Shown: positions 10,030 to 21,747, counted from the first letter of the stretch. The stretch: DNA of 64,000 nucleotides from Adiantum capillus-veneris (GCA_014529385.2 CM043964.1:38997-102996); one strand, 5' to 3'. The notes: generated by a model from the sequence alone, not told the origin. A program made the numbers and translations.

Positions 10030-12005
10030 TATTAGATTAGATTTAGGTCTCCATAGACTGCGATGCCTGCATGAAGCGGGTGAAGAAAGCCCTCAATGGA
10101 ATATAGGGTATTGCTGCCTTCACTCATGGTGGGCTCCGTCGATCAGCGTCTGATGGATCGATAAAACTCCCTAAAGCACCATGGATTTTCACAGGAGCCC
10201 AAGAACGAAAAGTAAAAGAGACCATTCGATCTTTGCGGACCCCCACTGGCGTAATGCACTCGCTCCGAACGTGTTTTACTAAAGAAGGAAAGCTTACCGG
10301 TTTGAAGTCACACGATTGGCATAAAATGTGTCAGGTACGTTCCTAGTGGACTTTAATATCATTGCATAAAATGTGGACTTTAATATCATTGCTGCACATA
10401 CTTTACAGTTTATTTTACCGGTTGCCATTGAGGGATGTTTGTCTCTCAACATCCGTAACACAATCTACAAACTTGCAAAGCTCGTGCAATGGATCTCACA
10501 AAAGGAGATCAACGTAGACTCCATACCATTCGCCAAACTAAATGCTACGGAGCTTGTGTGCATGTTTGAGAAACATTTTCCTACTACAATGCTAACTATT
10601 CAGGTGCATCTTCTTGTTCACATAGTTGATGAGGTGGAAATAGCTGGCACAGTTCATTCCAGATGGATGTTCTTCTTAGACCGTTTCATGAAAACGCTTA
10701 AGGAATATGTGCGTCAAAAGGCACGTCCGGAGGGTAGCATGGCAGAAGGTTGGTTGGTATCAGAGTCCCTAGTGTACATTGGAGAGTGGCTAGACGGATT
10801 TGATAAATCCCGGGACACGCTATGGCGAACCATAGATGATGAGCGCATATCTGGGATTGTCATGTGCAATCTCGGTGTTGAGAAGAAGATGACGGAAGAT
10901 CTAGAGGCTAAAATCAACGATTTTGCATGCTTCACAATCCAGTGATGCAAAAGTGGATTTCACAATATGAGGATGCAAAGCAAGAGCCACAAAGGGCACG
11001 AATCGAGTGGAGACGGGGAAGACGACCACCGATGCACTATCCAGCGGTTCTGGAGAGCCTACCAACCTTCATGAGCTTAAGATGGTTGCACAACCAATTG
11101 AAAAGCGCACAACAATGCGGTGACGAAGTGACTGAAGAAGAGTGGGAGTACTCTCGGGGTTGCGCGACCAAGGTAAGTTTGCAATGTACGACTAGCAAGT
11201 GACTTTATTTATAAACGTTTGAACGGCCACTCATAATCTTTGTTCGTTGTAGTATAAGTCATACACCGCAGCATGGTGTAAAGGTCGACATTTTAGGGTG
11301 GAACGAATCGAGAAAAATCGTTTTACTCAAGATTGTGGAATCATGGAAAAATTTGAACAGTCTAGTCGACGACGTTCCTCTGATGCAGATTCTGTGGTGG
11401 CGGAACTCACTTACTTCGGCACGCTGCAAGAGATTTTGAGGATCGATTACAGAGGATTTTTTGTCGACTTGTTCGACGTGCAATGGTTCAAGATAATCAT
11501 GGAGGGTCGCAACGCTACTGTGCGTAGAGGAGAGTCTGGTTTTCTTGAGGTGGATTCTACTAAGAAATGGACTGACCTAAGAGACACTTTCGTACTACCC
11601 GAGCATTGTGAACAAGTAAGTATGTAAATAGTTAACATCCCCCTTTTACAAGTTATGTGCTTGAAAGCTCTCATGTAAGTTATGTGGCTCTGGCAGGTAA
11701 TATTTCATCCTACAAAGTCTACATCAAACTGGTGGTACGTCATAGAGGTAGCCCCTCGTAGTGCAAGGACGTATGAAGGCTACCATGTGCCAATCACAAC
11801 AACATCAATGGAGGAGATCAGAAAAGATGCTCAATCAGAAGCCGCTGCGGTGGTGCCAGACGAGCATCAAGATGCTACTACTCTATATGGGGTGCATGCA
11901 GAGGAGCTACAAAATGAAACAGAGGATATGTGTTTAAATGGAGAGCTCTATATAGATATAGGAAGTTATGCTGAGTTATGCGAGGATGAGAGAGAGATCT
12001 CTTAA
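10030..12005 (+). pseudogene. TNP2-type transposase, C-terminal part only
   Basis: Coding sequence begins about 10030 (CMKRVKKALNGI, stop, GIAAFTHGGL). It continues through GLKSHDWHKMCQ and FNIIAAHTLQFILPVAIEG to MVHL-like QVHLLVHIVDEVEIAG, HSRWMFFLDRFMKTLK and VRQKARPEGSMAEGW, which match the DUF4218 block of TNP2 proteins. After likely introns at about 11174-11253 and 11616-11696, the DUF4216 block follows: VVAELTYFGTLQEILRIDY, FLVDLFDVQW-like, then NWWYVIEVAPRSA. A 27-bp tandem duplication at 10346-10392 disrupts one junction. The upstream DDE nuclease domain is missing and microsatellites occupy its place. The protein therefore cannot cut DNA by itself. Confidence 0.85.
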
Positions 12006-12277
12006 AGCCACAAATATTGTATTTGAACAATTTTGCTCCGTGTTGTAAAAGCTCTGGCTCTCTAAGTACCTTCCATGGTGTATAACGCTCTTTTCTACTC
12101 GCGCTCACATCTTTTGATTGAAAATTCTGAGTTTTCGACTTGCCTCTTCTATCACTCAATTCATTGCGTCATTGTATTTATATGCGTCATTACGTCATTG
12201 TATTTAATGGTCTTTGCGTCATTGTCTACTCTATTCATTCAATATTAAGTTTAAATATTCGTGTGTTTAATGCAGGT

Positions 12278-13586
12278 ATGGATGATGAGGAGTTTCTTTC
12301 TTCTTTGTCACCGCAGCAGAGACAGTGGTACGTGGAGCGTCATCACTCTGGCGCATCATCGCGCGTTCCTACTCCATCCGCATCTCCCTCTCTTTTGGAG
12401 CATTCGGCGCGCTCCGAAGCTTCGGCGTCGACGAGACGAGCTTCACACTCGTCTAGACACCGGCGCTCTAGTGGTGGCGGTGGCGGTTGTTGTGGGGATT
12501 CCGCCACCGATGCCTCCACACCGCCTCGTGTTCGACGAGGCTCTTTATCCTCCCCTTCTTTGCCCGCCCCCACACCAGCCACAACATCGCCATCTACGCC
12601 AGGTTTTGCACGGCTGACTGTTCCTAGCAGCTACACACCTCTACCTACTCCGCCAGGGGCCACCCCACTCGACACTCCTCACTTCGGGGCCCAGACGCTG
12701 GTGGAGACACCTGACGTCCGTACCCCCATCGAAACGCCGCTAGAGACCCCTGCCGGGACACCCAGGTTCACGCGTCACCGGCCAGAGGGCTTGCCTTACT
12801 CCATCGACATCAGCGGCGGCATCATCATGGATGATGACGACAAGAAGGTGATCTCGCGCATGCGTGGTCTTTGCTCTCAGCTGTTTAGACACTACATACT
12901 AAACAAATGGAGTGAAGTACCAAGTGATTTAAAAAACAGAGTCATCAGCATACTTCATGATGAGTTTCCCGTTCCAACACGGGATCAACGCTTCAATGAA
13001 GACCTGATGAAGATTCGAATGCACGAATACTGCAAACACAAGCGTTCCGAAGTGCAAAAAGCAATCAAGAATGGGTGGAACAGGCAGATTGGCTGGCCAA
13101 AGAAGATTGGAAGAATGCAAAGAAAGCAGCGCGTGAGAATCCTGACAAGTGGAAGCAACAAAAGGATGCAGCCAGAGCGCGAGTAGAGGCAGGGAGCTCG
13201 CACCACTTGGGGAGCGGTGGATGGGCATCATTTGAGGCCGATTTTGTAAGTGTTTTCACATTGCTCTTTATGTTCGATAGTTTAGGGTTTATGAGTTTTT
13301 TAGTTCTAACATAATGAAATCTTTGTATGTTTTGACAGTGGTCGATGACAGGACGTGATCCCACACCGTACGAGCGCGAGTACGCAGGCAGGAAGGGCTT
13401 AAACGCCCTGATGGACATTCTCAGCTCTCGCGGCGGCATGGTTAGTATTAGGGTTTACTCTTTTTTATTTTTTGTATTGTTTTATAAATGTCGTTATATG
13501 TTTATACTTACTGAAAGCTGTCTTATTGTCTTTTTTTGCAGAATCCGACAGATACGCCGCCTGGACGCGATGAGACGTTTGACTAG
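12278..13586 (+). pseudogene. CACTA second ORF (TNPA-like / plant transposase type)
   Basis: The ATG at 12278 lies three bases inside an exon that begins after a TGCAG acceptor. The product starts MDDEEFLSSLSPQQRQWYVE and continues into a Ser/Pro/Thr-rich region with TPxGTP-like repeats and a Gly run. A DNA-binding-like domain follows (NKWSEVPSDLKNRVISIL, FNEDLMKIRMHEYCKHKRSE). A one-base frameshift near 13070 shifts the reading to EQADWLAKEDWKNAKKAARE. Introns are likely at 13247-13338 and 13441-13541, and a TAG at 13584-13586 ends it. The family is thought to bind sub-terminal repeats. Apart from the single frameshift it looks recently active. Confidence 0.75.
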
Positions 13587-13946
13587 ACGACGTCAGTTTA
13601 GTCGTAGCTAGATAGCATTAGTTTAGGGTTTCTCATAGCTTATGTATCATGAGACGGATTTTATACGTCTTTTTGAACCATGTATATTATTACATTTGTC
13701 ACCGCAGTTCCTTTTGCCAATCAATTCTTTATGCCTATGATGTTGTACAATTGTCATTATTACATTTGCCAATCAATTCATTTTGCCTATGATGTGTACA
13801 ATTGTCAGTTTTGCAAACAATGCGTCTTGTGGGTGACTATTTTGGGTCTATTATCTACCCTTGCACTTTTTTTAAAAAGTGAATCAAGTACAATATGGTT
13901 GATGGGTGGCAGGGCATTCAATGCCTTGCCACCAAAAAAAAATTCT

Positions 13947-14122
13947 CTCGGGCGTCGCTATAAGCGTCGCTATTTATGGCTCTGTAGCGTCGCTATGAGC
14001 GTCACTATAGTCTTCTGTGTAAACGTCGCTATATGCGTCGCTATATAGCGACGCCTATAGCGACGCTCTCGTAGCGACGGTTTTAGCGACGCCGGGGGTT
14101 ATAAAAACCCAGTGTATTTCCG
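13947..14122 (-). repeat. Right sub-terminal repeat array of the CACTA element
   Basis: GCGTCGCTA-type units, the reverse of the left AGCGACGC unit, recur between about 13953 and 14044. The orientation flips near 14045, where TATAGCGACGCCTATAGCGACG begins. The mix of orientations makes foldback likely. It mirrors the left array and supports the element boundaries. Confidence 0.8.
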
Positions 14123-14162
14123 TCGCTAACAGCGTCACAAGAGCACACAACCTCTTGTAGTG

Positions 14163-15264
14163 ACAGCCAGCGCAAGCCAATATTTTCCTGCAGCCTTGTC
14201 GCTCGTTGGTCCCCTGGTCTCCTTTCCTTTTGGTTCACACTAAAACCCTTTAATTAATCAAGTGGGCGGACCCTTGGTGGACATCCATTGACAGTGGGCG
14301 GCTGGCTTACCTTCTTGGGTGTCCACTAGCTTAGATAAGGATAATTGTGGCAATCCCACCATTGTCATTAACCCATTCAAAGGCATCATCCATCATCCCA
14401 CCATCACATGCCGCAAGCACTAGAAGAGCCACTGTAGCTTAGGGCCCATGTCGACCAAAGCATTGCTAAGCACCACATTCTCCTCCAATAGTCCTTGACT
14501 AACAATATCATTGTGAATTTCAATGCTCATATTAGCTTCTTAGTGCAATACACCTTCAAGATGCAAGCATAGGTGATTGCATTTTGAGAGAGACCCTCGA
14601 CTTCGTGCCTGCTCAAGCCATAGGCGTGTTGGGCATTTCCTGCTATCAGCAATCTCCAGTAAATAGTACTCTTGTCATGCACAACATATCAACCAAAGCA
14701 TTGATGCATGATGTTCTGAAACTTGGTCGAAGTCAAAAATTTCTAGATGGCACACCGATCGAGCCGACCAGACTAGTACAGAATCGGCCCCTGATGAATC
14801 TTTAATGGTCAATATCTTGGTAACCGTAACTCCGATTCACTGATCTGAAAAGATCGATGTGCTCCACGAAGTGACCACTTCAGGCCCATGCATTTATTCC
14901 ATTTCTATCCCCTCAGCTGCAGTTGCTGAATCCGGTACAGATTTGCAATCGACTTAAACTTCAAACTACCATAACTTTTGCACCGTAGCTCCAATCGACA
15001 AACCGTAAAGACAGGCTGGTAGAGAACTTCAAGCACTGCAATTCTAGATCACAATATCCCATCTATGTTCACTTCAAGTATACTCTTGTTTAGCATCATC
15101 AAGGCATCTGTTGGCCCTTCAAAGCCGCATCTGATATACATTAATCATTAAAATTAGCCTGTTAACAAGCCTTGATCACTGCTCAATAAATGTTTAGGCT
15201 TCAACAAGGATTAGCTTGTAGTTCTTTGCTCTTTTTTCCGTCATGGAAACGGAGCGGCACGACA
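14163..15264 (-). repeat. 5' LTR of element M, upstream part
   Basis: Continuation of the LTR split by the CACTA element. The minus strand starts TGTCGTGCCGCTCC at 15264 and runs to 14166, beyond the ACA duplication. Together with 7872-8934 it makes an LTR of about 2.16 kb, close to the 2107 bp of the G2 3' LTR. It contains GCACCGTAGCTCCAATCGAC, a phrase shared with the other LTR copies. Confidence 0.85.
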
Positions 15265-16492
15265 TCTCTTTTTTTAAGTTTTAGCAATGGCGCCGCCATC
15301 ACTGTGTGGGAACGTATATAATGACGTGGCAAGCTCGATTTTCGACCGCACCAACTCCGACGGCTTTTGTCTTCAATGAGGGCGCCTACCCTGTTGAGGA
15401 AATCTCGTTTCACGGCCAAGCTCGTCTGAGCACCACAACGATCTACACGAGCTGATCACCCTCTCCCCTACGCTTGTTCTCGCCTCCTGAATGCCATTGC
15501 TACTTATTTTTCTCCCCATTTCACACTAAAAACCTTTACTTTATTTAATGGGGGGCCTTCCCACCTTCTTGGGCGGCCACTAGCTCTACCCCGTTGGGTG
15601 CCCTTTGGGTTAATGACCGTTGATAATCAAATCGCCTCCTAATGGACACCACATTTGGCATAAATAAAGGTACCTAGTTTGGTACACATGTCGACCAAGG
15701 CAATGCTAGGCACCCCGTACAGCTCACCACATTTTGTATACATATCTGCCAAGGCTCCGCATCGCACAGAATTTGGCACACAAAGGTCATTAAAACCTTA
15801 GCATAATTTTGTAAGGGCATTGCATTTAACTAAATAGCATCAAAGTTTTATTCTTGCTAGCCCCAATCATGACTTTTGCCGGCCAAGCACTGCATGTGAT
15901 GACATCCTGGACATGAGACTCCTCAAGAAATTACTACTCCCACATTCCAAAACCCTGGTTGAAGCTCAAAACTCCTAGATGGAACACTGATCGAGCGGAC
16001 CAGACTAGTACGGAACCAACCCCCGGTGAATCTTTAACAACTAATATCTTGGCAACAAGAACTCTGATCGTTGATCTGAAAAGACCGACCCGCTCAACAA
16101 AATAAGCACTTCATGCCCCTGCAATCACTTCATTTTTGTCCCCTCAACTGCAGTTGCCCAATCCGGTACAAATCTGCAATCGACTTAAACTTCAAACTAC
16201 CATAACTTTTGCACGGTAGCTCCAATCGACGAGCCATAAAGACAAGCCGGTAGAGAACTTCAAGCACTCCAATTATAGATCACAATCTCCCATCCATGCT
16301 CAATTCAAGTATACTCCTATTTAGCATCATGAAGGTATCTGTTGTCCCTTTAAAGCCGCATCTGGCATATATTTATTAAACTTGGCCTGTTAACAAGCTC
16401 TGATCACTGCTCAATAAATGTTTAGGCTTCAACAAGGCTTAGCTTGTAGTTCTTTGCTCTTTTTTCCATCATGGAAGCGGAGCGGCATGGCA
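15265..16492 (-). repeat. Second, partial LTR copy (LTR-B) in tandem
   Basis: On the minus strand the copy begins near 16492 (TGCCATGCCGC) and runs to 15265, about 1.23 kb. It then passes directly into the start of the M LTR. It is collinear with the first 1.2 kb of the LTR and ends at a TGGCGCCGCCATC-type stretch. No interior sequence separates the copies, so this is a head-to-tail LTR duplication rather than a complete element. Confidence 0.8.
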
Positions 16493-16903
16493 TCTCACTT
16501 TTTTAATTTTAGCAGTGGCGCCGCCATCACTGTGTGGGAACGCATATAATGATGTGGCAAGCTCGATTTTTGATAGCACCAAATCCGATGGCTTTTGTCT
16601 TGAATGAGGACGCCTAGGCTTGTTGACGAGATCTTGTTTCATGGACGAGCTCGTTTAAGCACCACAACGGTCTACACAAGCTTATCACCCTCTCCCCTAC
16701 GCTTGTCCTCACTGCAGAACGCCATTGCTTCTTATTTTTCCCTCATTTCACATGAAAAACCCTTACTTTATTTAATGGGAGGCCTTCCCACCCTACCCCC
16801 TTGGCCGACCCTTTGGGTTAATGACCCTTGGTAATCAAATCACCTCCTAATAGACACCACATTTGGCATACATAAAGGAACCTCGTTTGGTACACATGTC
16901 GAA
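16493..16903 (-). repeat. Third, partial LTR copy (LTR-C) in tandem
   Basis: The segment 16503-16890 repeats 15275-15660 in the same orientation (TGGCGCCGCCATCACTGTGT onward). The junction with LTR-B has the same form as the junction between LTR-B and the M LTR, so one duplication process probably made both. Similarity ends at about 16903 (ACACATGTCG). Confidence 0.8.
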
Positions 16904-17351
16904 AGAGAACACAAAAGAGAATATCAAAACAACACAAAGATGAAATCATCAAGGCTATGTTCATATTGTATCATGGGTAATATGAAAGGGTTAATAGATG
17001 AGTTAATGGCGTTCAATCTTTGCCGACCAAACAGGCTACAAATTGTTCTTTGGAATTGTAGTTTTGTGCTTACCATAATATATATGTTTTGTCTAGTGAT
17101 TGGGATTAATTGTGTGTACAAATCCTCTTGGTTCATAGCAAAATAACTACACTTACGTCAAAAGAAAAGCTATAGTCTATAAGAAGTAGTATGATGGGAT
17201 CTGGTAAAAGAATTATTTCATTGAGCCTTTTTGGGTCAAAGATAAAAACTATACGTTGTTGAAAGTGTATTTTACAGCTAATCCATACATTAATTATAAT
17301 AGATCTCACAGAGTGGAAGCGATAGAAATTCTCATCATGTGGATTATTCAT
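16904..17351 (-). repeat. Diverged two-unit repeat of unknown nature
   Basis: Minus-strand translations of 17351-17133 and 17136-16924 align loosely: KIHFQQRIVFIFDPKRLNEI with KLQFQRTICSLFGRQRLNAI, then PIILLLIDYSFSFDV with PFILPMIQYEHSLDD. A third similar phrase occurs on the plus strand at about 49110-49240. DNA similarity by eye is weak. It may be an old protein-coding or terminal repeat. I cannot name it. Confidence 0.35.
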
Positions 17352-19100
17352 CTAGGATAACTCTAGTATGTGCAAAATGTAGATATGAGAGAAGAGAAGA
17401 TAAGAGAAGAGAGTTTCCCTCTCAAGCCCTATTCTTGCTTGTAGGCAATAAGGATACTGTGGGGAGAGATGTACTTGTAGCAAGGAGAACCTAGAATTTG
17501 TAGAGAGAATGAATTCACAAGAGTGAGAGAGATAGGTTTGTCTGAGGAGATGAGATTAGATATATATATATATTGGATTAGAGATGAAAAAGAAAACAAC
17601 AAGAAATCAACAAAATATCAATGTAGAACACATCTTACTTGACAAGCCCTTCGGCACCATTTTTGATGGAGAGAGAAGAAGAGGGAAGACTTTCACTTTG
17701 ATTGATACACCAAGTTCAAGAACTTCTTTGATTAGAGTTGATATTTCAAGGATAGCTTATAAGAATGGCTAGTCTCCCTCTAGGAGAAAGTGTAGGCTTA
17801 GGCTTATGTTAATGGCTAAGTATAATTAGGCATTACTACTCTCACTCCCTCAAGAATTTCTTTCATCAATGGCTTGAATGTTTCAATGGTTTTCAAGGAA
17901 CAAGAGGTCCCCTTTACAAGTGAAGCGAACCCCCAAGGGTTTACACAAAAAGAGAAGAGACAATGTGAACAAAAATTGGAAAAGTTGGAAATGAGCTGTC
18001 CCTGCATGATGTGGGCAGACTGGGTCCAATATTTTGATCATATCTCCTCAGCCGTGGCTCCAAATAAACAAGCAAAAATATGGGCAGAAAATTCATCTCA
18101 TTAGCTACGACTTCCATTTTATATACTTTTTCCAATTCGGATTGGAACCTTGTGTAAAAAATTCATCAAAATAGGAATACAATTTTTGCAGCAAAAGTCT
18201 TCTTGTGGTCCCCTTAGTCTAGACTTTTATTTGATTCCAATGGACACCCCATGCCATATGAAAGCATGAAATTGCTCCTTGACAAAGTTTTGTAATCATG
18301 CTTGCAATAATGCATTAAAATAGGGGTATCTTTGAGAATCATGGAAGCTAGTGTCCCACTAGCATTTGATTCCTTCCAAGTAGCTATTTAAAAGAAATAT
18401 AAGAAAAATACATAGAATATATCTATATATTGAAATTTACCCTAGATATAGGATCTAGCTAAGCTATAAGATGATAATGACATAGTAGAAATAAGGAATC
18501 AATGCTTTTTGCCCCAAGTTAAAGAGGCGGAGCTATTGACGCTTTTTCCATAGTACTTTTTGATGATAAATTAAGAATATGTTACCCTTGAGATAAATAA
18601 TAGGATGAGATAGATATGCATATGTACATATAGGAAATATAATTATGTATCTAAGAAGTTGCAAGATGACTCTTGTAGCATGTGTTCCCACTATGTACGT
18701 GTCACAGCACGACAACGCTCCATCTAGGATTGAGGTGCTAGGGGTGTCGTTTGAACTAGATGCAATGTGACTCTCTATGGGTTGATCCTTAGTGGTCGCT
18801 AATTCAGGAGCACTCGATTGCTCTCCTAGCAAGGATATTGACATAGGGGCTTTCGCTTTTAACTCTCTTCATTGATCTACCCTATGTAAGCTCTCAATTT
18901 CCTTTTCCCTAGCCGCAATGATATACCGCTCAACCTCTTGCACTTCGGCAAGGCTTTTACCATCAAGTAATATAACCTCGGAGGGGAATAGCTCTGAAGA
19001 GTGAGGGGGTGCAATGAAGGGAGTATTCATGTGCACACTCTCCAGGAGCATGGGTCTACGTTGGTCATTAATGGAGAATTTACTTCCCCACCCCCCTCAT
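17352..19100. other. Unassigned intergenic sequence
   Basis: A/T-rich sequence with short minus-strand open stretches at 19051-18869 and 18844-18533. They contain SSELFPSEVILLDGKSLAEV and a Ser-rich segment, and could be decayed element coding. A purine-rich GAGAAGAGAAG stretch lies at 17390-17420 and a short (TA)n at 17561-17573. I see no LTR, no inverted ends and no recognisable domain. It may be the 3' interior of element N1, whose 3' LTR I could not find. Confidence 0.4.
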
Positions 19101-19207
19101 TTACATCATTAGCCCCATGTTAGGAGCAAGTGGCTCTACTAAAGGTTTCCTTCAAGCGGCTAAGCACACTTGGCCCAAACCTTGGGTCCATGGCATGCAT
19201 GTCTTGG

Positions 19208-19560
19208 CTTGAGATATCACCGAGAATAACCATGGTATCAACGAAACATCATCATGGCATCACCGAGAATAACCATGGTATCAACGAAACAATATCATGG
19301 TATCACCGAGAATAACCATGGTATCAACAAAACATCATCATGGTATCAACAAAAATCACCATGGAATCAATGAAATATCATCATGGAATCACCGAGAATA
19401 ACCATGGTATCAACGAAATATCATCATGGCACCACCGAGAATAACCATGGTATCAATGACATATCATCATGGTATCAACGAAAATCACCATGACCAAAGT
19501 ATTAACAAAACATCATCATGGTACCATCAAAATCACTATGGTATCAATGAGAAATTATCA
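19208..19560 (+). repeat. Minisatellite of N1 (about 43-bp unit)
   Basis: The two-part unit CATGGTATCACCGAGAATAAC plus CATGGTATCAACGAAACA recurs about seven times. It contains at least nine copies of the octamer TGGTATCA and many CCATGG sites. The same minisatellite occurs in N2 at 30789-31380. Confidence 0.9.
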
Positions 19561-19869
19561 ATAAAACGACGTAAACTATATCTCTAAAAGAATAATTATA
19601 CGAGAATCAATGAACGAGTATATCATATAGCAAAAGATCATGTACCAACAGTAGCTCGATAGAATTTGGACGATCATCAACGGCTCGACTGAATCAGAAC
19701 GATGTGTAACTGGCTTCTGCAGCAAAGTTACGTCAGTAACAAATATATGATTGATGAAGAAAAATATAATTGAGAAGTTTTCAATTATGAGAAAAATCAA
19801 AAGCAAAAAGTAAAATTTTGATTTTCAAACATATTCGCAGTCCGAGACGATAACCCAAAATCGGTGCAG

Positions 19870-20945
19870 AATTTAGAGAAACTTTCTTCTGCAAAGTTAT
19901 AGACCACATCGATTTCAATCCCCATCGCGGATAGTTTCTTCTGCAAAGTTGTAGAACACATCGATTCCGGTCTCTCACGCGGGTAGTTTTTCTGCAAAGT
20001 TGTAGACCGCATCGATTCCGGTCTCTCACGCGGGTAGTTTCTGCAAAATCGTTTTCAACAAGCAGAAAAATCAAAAACAAAAAACGAAAACTGCTTTTCA
20101 GGTATGTACGCAGTCCGCGAACGATAACTCAAAATCGGTGCAGAATTTGAAAACACTTCCTTCTGCAAAGTTGTAGACCTCATCGATTCCGGTCTCTTTA
20201 ACGGGTAGTTTCTGCAAAATCGTTTTCAATTAGCAGAAAAATCAAAAAACAAAAAGCAAAAGCTGCTTTTCAGGTATATACGCAGTCCGCGAACAATAAC
20301 GCAAAATCCGTGCAGAATTTGAAAACACTTCCTTCTGCAAAGTTGTAGAACACATCGATTCCGGTCTCTGCGGCGGGTAGTTTCTGCAAAATCGTTTTCA
20401 ATTAGCACAAAAATCAAAAACAAAAAGCGGAAGTTGCTTTTCAGGTATGTACGCAGTCCGCGAATGATAACTCAAAATCGGTGCAGAATTTGAAAAAACT
20501 TCCTTCTGCAAAGTTGTAGACCACATCGATTCCGGTCTCTTTCGCGGGTAGTTTCTGCAAAATCGTTTTTAATTAGCACAAAAATAAAAAACAAAATGTG
20601 AAAGCTGTTTTTCAGGTATGTACGCAGTCCGTGAACGATAACTCAAAATTGGTGCAGAATTTGAAAAAACTTTCTTCTGCAAAGTTGTAGACCACATCGA
20701 TTCCGGTCTCGATAGCGGGTAGTTTCTACAAAATCGTTTCCAATTAGCACAAAAATAAAAAACAAAACGCAAAAGCTGTTTTTCAGGTATGTACGCAGTC
20801 CGTGAACGATAACTCAAAATCGGTGCAGAATTTGAAAAAACTTACTTCTGCAAAGTTGTAGACCACATCGATTCATATCCCTCACGAGGGTAGTTTCTGC
20901 AAAATCAATTTTTATCAGGAGAAAAATCGAAAACAAAAACGTACT
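19870..20945 (-). repeat. Tandem array of about 172-bp units in N1
   Basis: The marker CTGCAAAGTTGTAGACC or a near variant begins at about 20161, 20335, 20507, 20677 and 20848, a spacing of 170-174 bases. Two compressed copies lie at 19890-20030. Each unit includes CGATAACTCAAAATCGGTGC and ends with a purine-rich AAAAATCAAAAACAAAAAGC stretch. The array sits directly beside the primer-binding site, in the leader. N2 holds diverged copies at 31720-32340. Confidence 0.9.
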
Positions 20946-20957
20946 GCTCTGATACCA
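20946..20957 (-). promoter_or_regulatory. Primer-binding site of N1 (initiator-Met tRNA type)
   Basis: The minus strand reads TGGTATCAGAGC immediately inside the LTR. This is the classic plant PBS complementary to the 3' end of initiator-Met tRNA. It fixes the orientation of the element. Confidence 0.9.
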
Positions 20958-21099
20958 TGTTGAGAGAGAAGGAGAGAGCACAGAAGTAGAACCCCAAAGT
21001 GTGTAGAATACACACATGAGATGATGTATATATAGAGGGGACCTGGGTGCCATATATAGAGAAGCCATATATTGAGTAGCTTCACGTATAAGCTCAACA
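20958..21099 (-). repeat. 5' LTR of N1 (142 bp)
   Basis: The sequence starts TGTTGAGAGAG and ends AAGCTCAACA, so it has TG...CA ends within a TGTTGAG/CTCAACA inverted repeat. An ATATATAGAGG stretch may be a TATA box. It resembles the LTRs of C and N3 in length, ends and purine-rich start. Confidence 0.8.
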
Positions 21100-21707
21100 T
21101 TTAAGGGCCGTGCACCCAGCTTAAGAAATTACACCGGCTGCCCATGACTTCAAATAAAAAAACCGCTCAACTCAAAGGAGCATGGCCGCCCAAAGCCATA
21201 AATAATAATCACCCGGCCGCCCAACCTTAGCCCGCCCAATGGTTGTGTGTAAACAAATAAAAAACAAGGAAGGCCATGGCGTTCAACAGCGCACAGGAAA
21301 GCAGGGGAGGGAAAACAAGCTCGCGCCGACTTGTACGAGCTTGGGATGAGCCTGGTGAAGAAAGCCAAAAATGCATAGCTCGGTAGCGCGCACACTTTTG
21401 GTCCCAGTTGCAGCAAATTCTGCGCTGGTCGGGTGCTCGAGTTGCCATGTCACCAAGAGGCATTTTTATGCATCCCTAGAAACGACGGCGCCATCGTTGC
21501 TAAGGGAGGGAGGAAGCTATTAATAGTGGGCTTTTTGCATGAAAGAGAGGATTTTTTTTCACAAGCAAGGAAGGTTAAGAGAAAGCTTGGGGAGAAAAAC
21601 GAGGTCAAGCAAGGCGAGGAGAGGAGGGTAGGCAAGGCGAGCTCTCTCTCTCGATCTCGATCTCGAATCCAGTCAAGGAAGGCGAGGAGAGGAGGGTAGG
21701 CAAGGTG

Positions 21708-21747
<40 letters not shown>

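Larger units (their letters stand above)
8935..14162 (+). mobile_element. CACTA (En/Spm-type) DNA transposon
   Basis: The element is 5228 bp. It starts CACTACAAGAGG and ends CCTCTTGTAGTG, a perfect 12-bp inverted repeat. It is flanked on both sides by ACA (8932-8934 and 14163-14165), the 3-bp target duplication expected of CACTA elements. Both ends carry arrays of an AGCGACGC motif, as expected for sub-terminal transposase-binding repeats. Inside are a TNP2 C-terminal region and a second spliced ORF, both on the plus strand. The catalytic half of the transposase is absent, so this copy is non-autonomous. Confidence 0.95.
4346..15264 (-). mobile_element. Non-autonomous LTR retrotransposon M (LARD-like)
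   Basis: Read on the minus strand: a 5' LTR (15264 down to 7872, interrupted by the CACTA element), a primer-binding site (7871-7853), an interior of about 2.8 kb, a polypurine tract (5060-5047) and the first 0.7 kb of a 3' LTR (5046-4346). LTR, PBS and PPT match those of gypsy element G2. No protease, RT, RNase H or integrase is visible inside, so it is a large LTR derivative that would depend on a coding relative. The 3' LTR is truncated at 4346. Confidence 0.8.
19101..21099 (-). mobile_element. Short-LTR, minisatellite-rich non-coding element N1 (3' end not found)
   Basis: Read on the minus strand: an LTR of 142 bp (21099 to 20958), a TGGTATCAGAGC primer site, then five to six tandem copies of a unit of about 172 bp and a minisatellite rich in CCATGGTATCA. 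No coding domain is visible. Structure and LTR style (TGTTGAG ... CTCAACA) match N3 and copia element C, so I read it as a non-autonomous copia-type derivative. Its other LTR was not found. At 21100 it abuts a G2 LTR from which the first 0.9 kb is missing. Confidence 0.65.

Noticed and set aside
21227-21463. Conserved minus-strand frames at 21150-21463 and 28835-29140
   Set aside because: The two are copies because both lie in G2 LTRs. LTRs are not coding, and the frames contain no domain.
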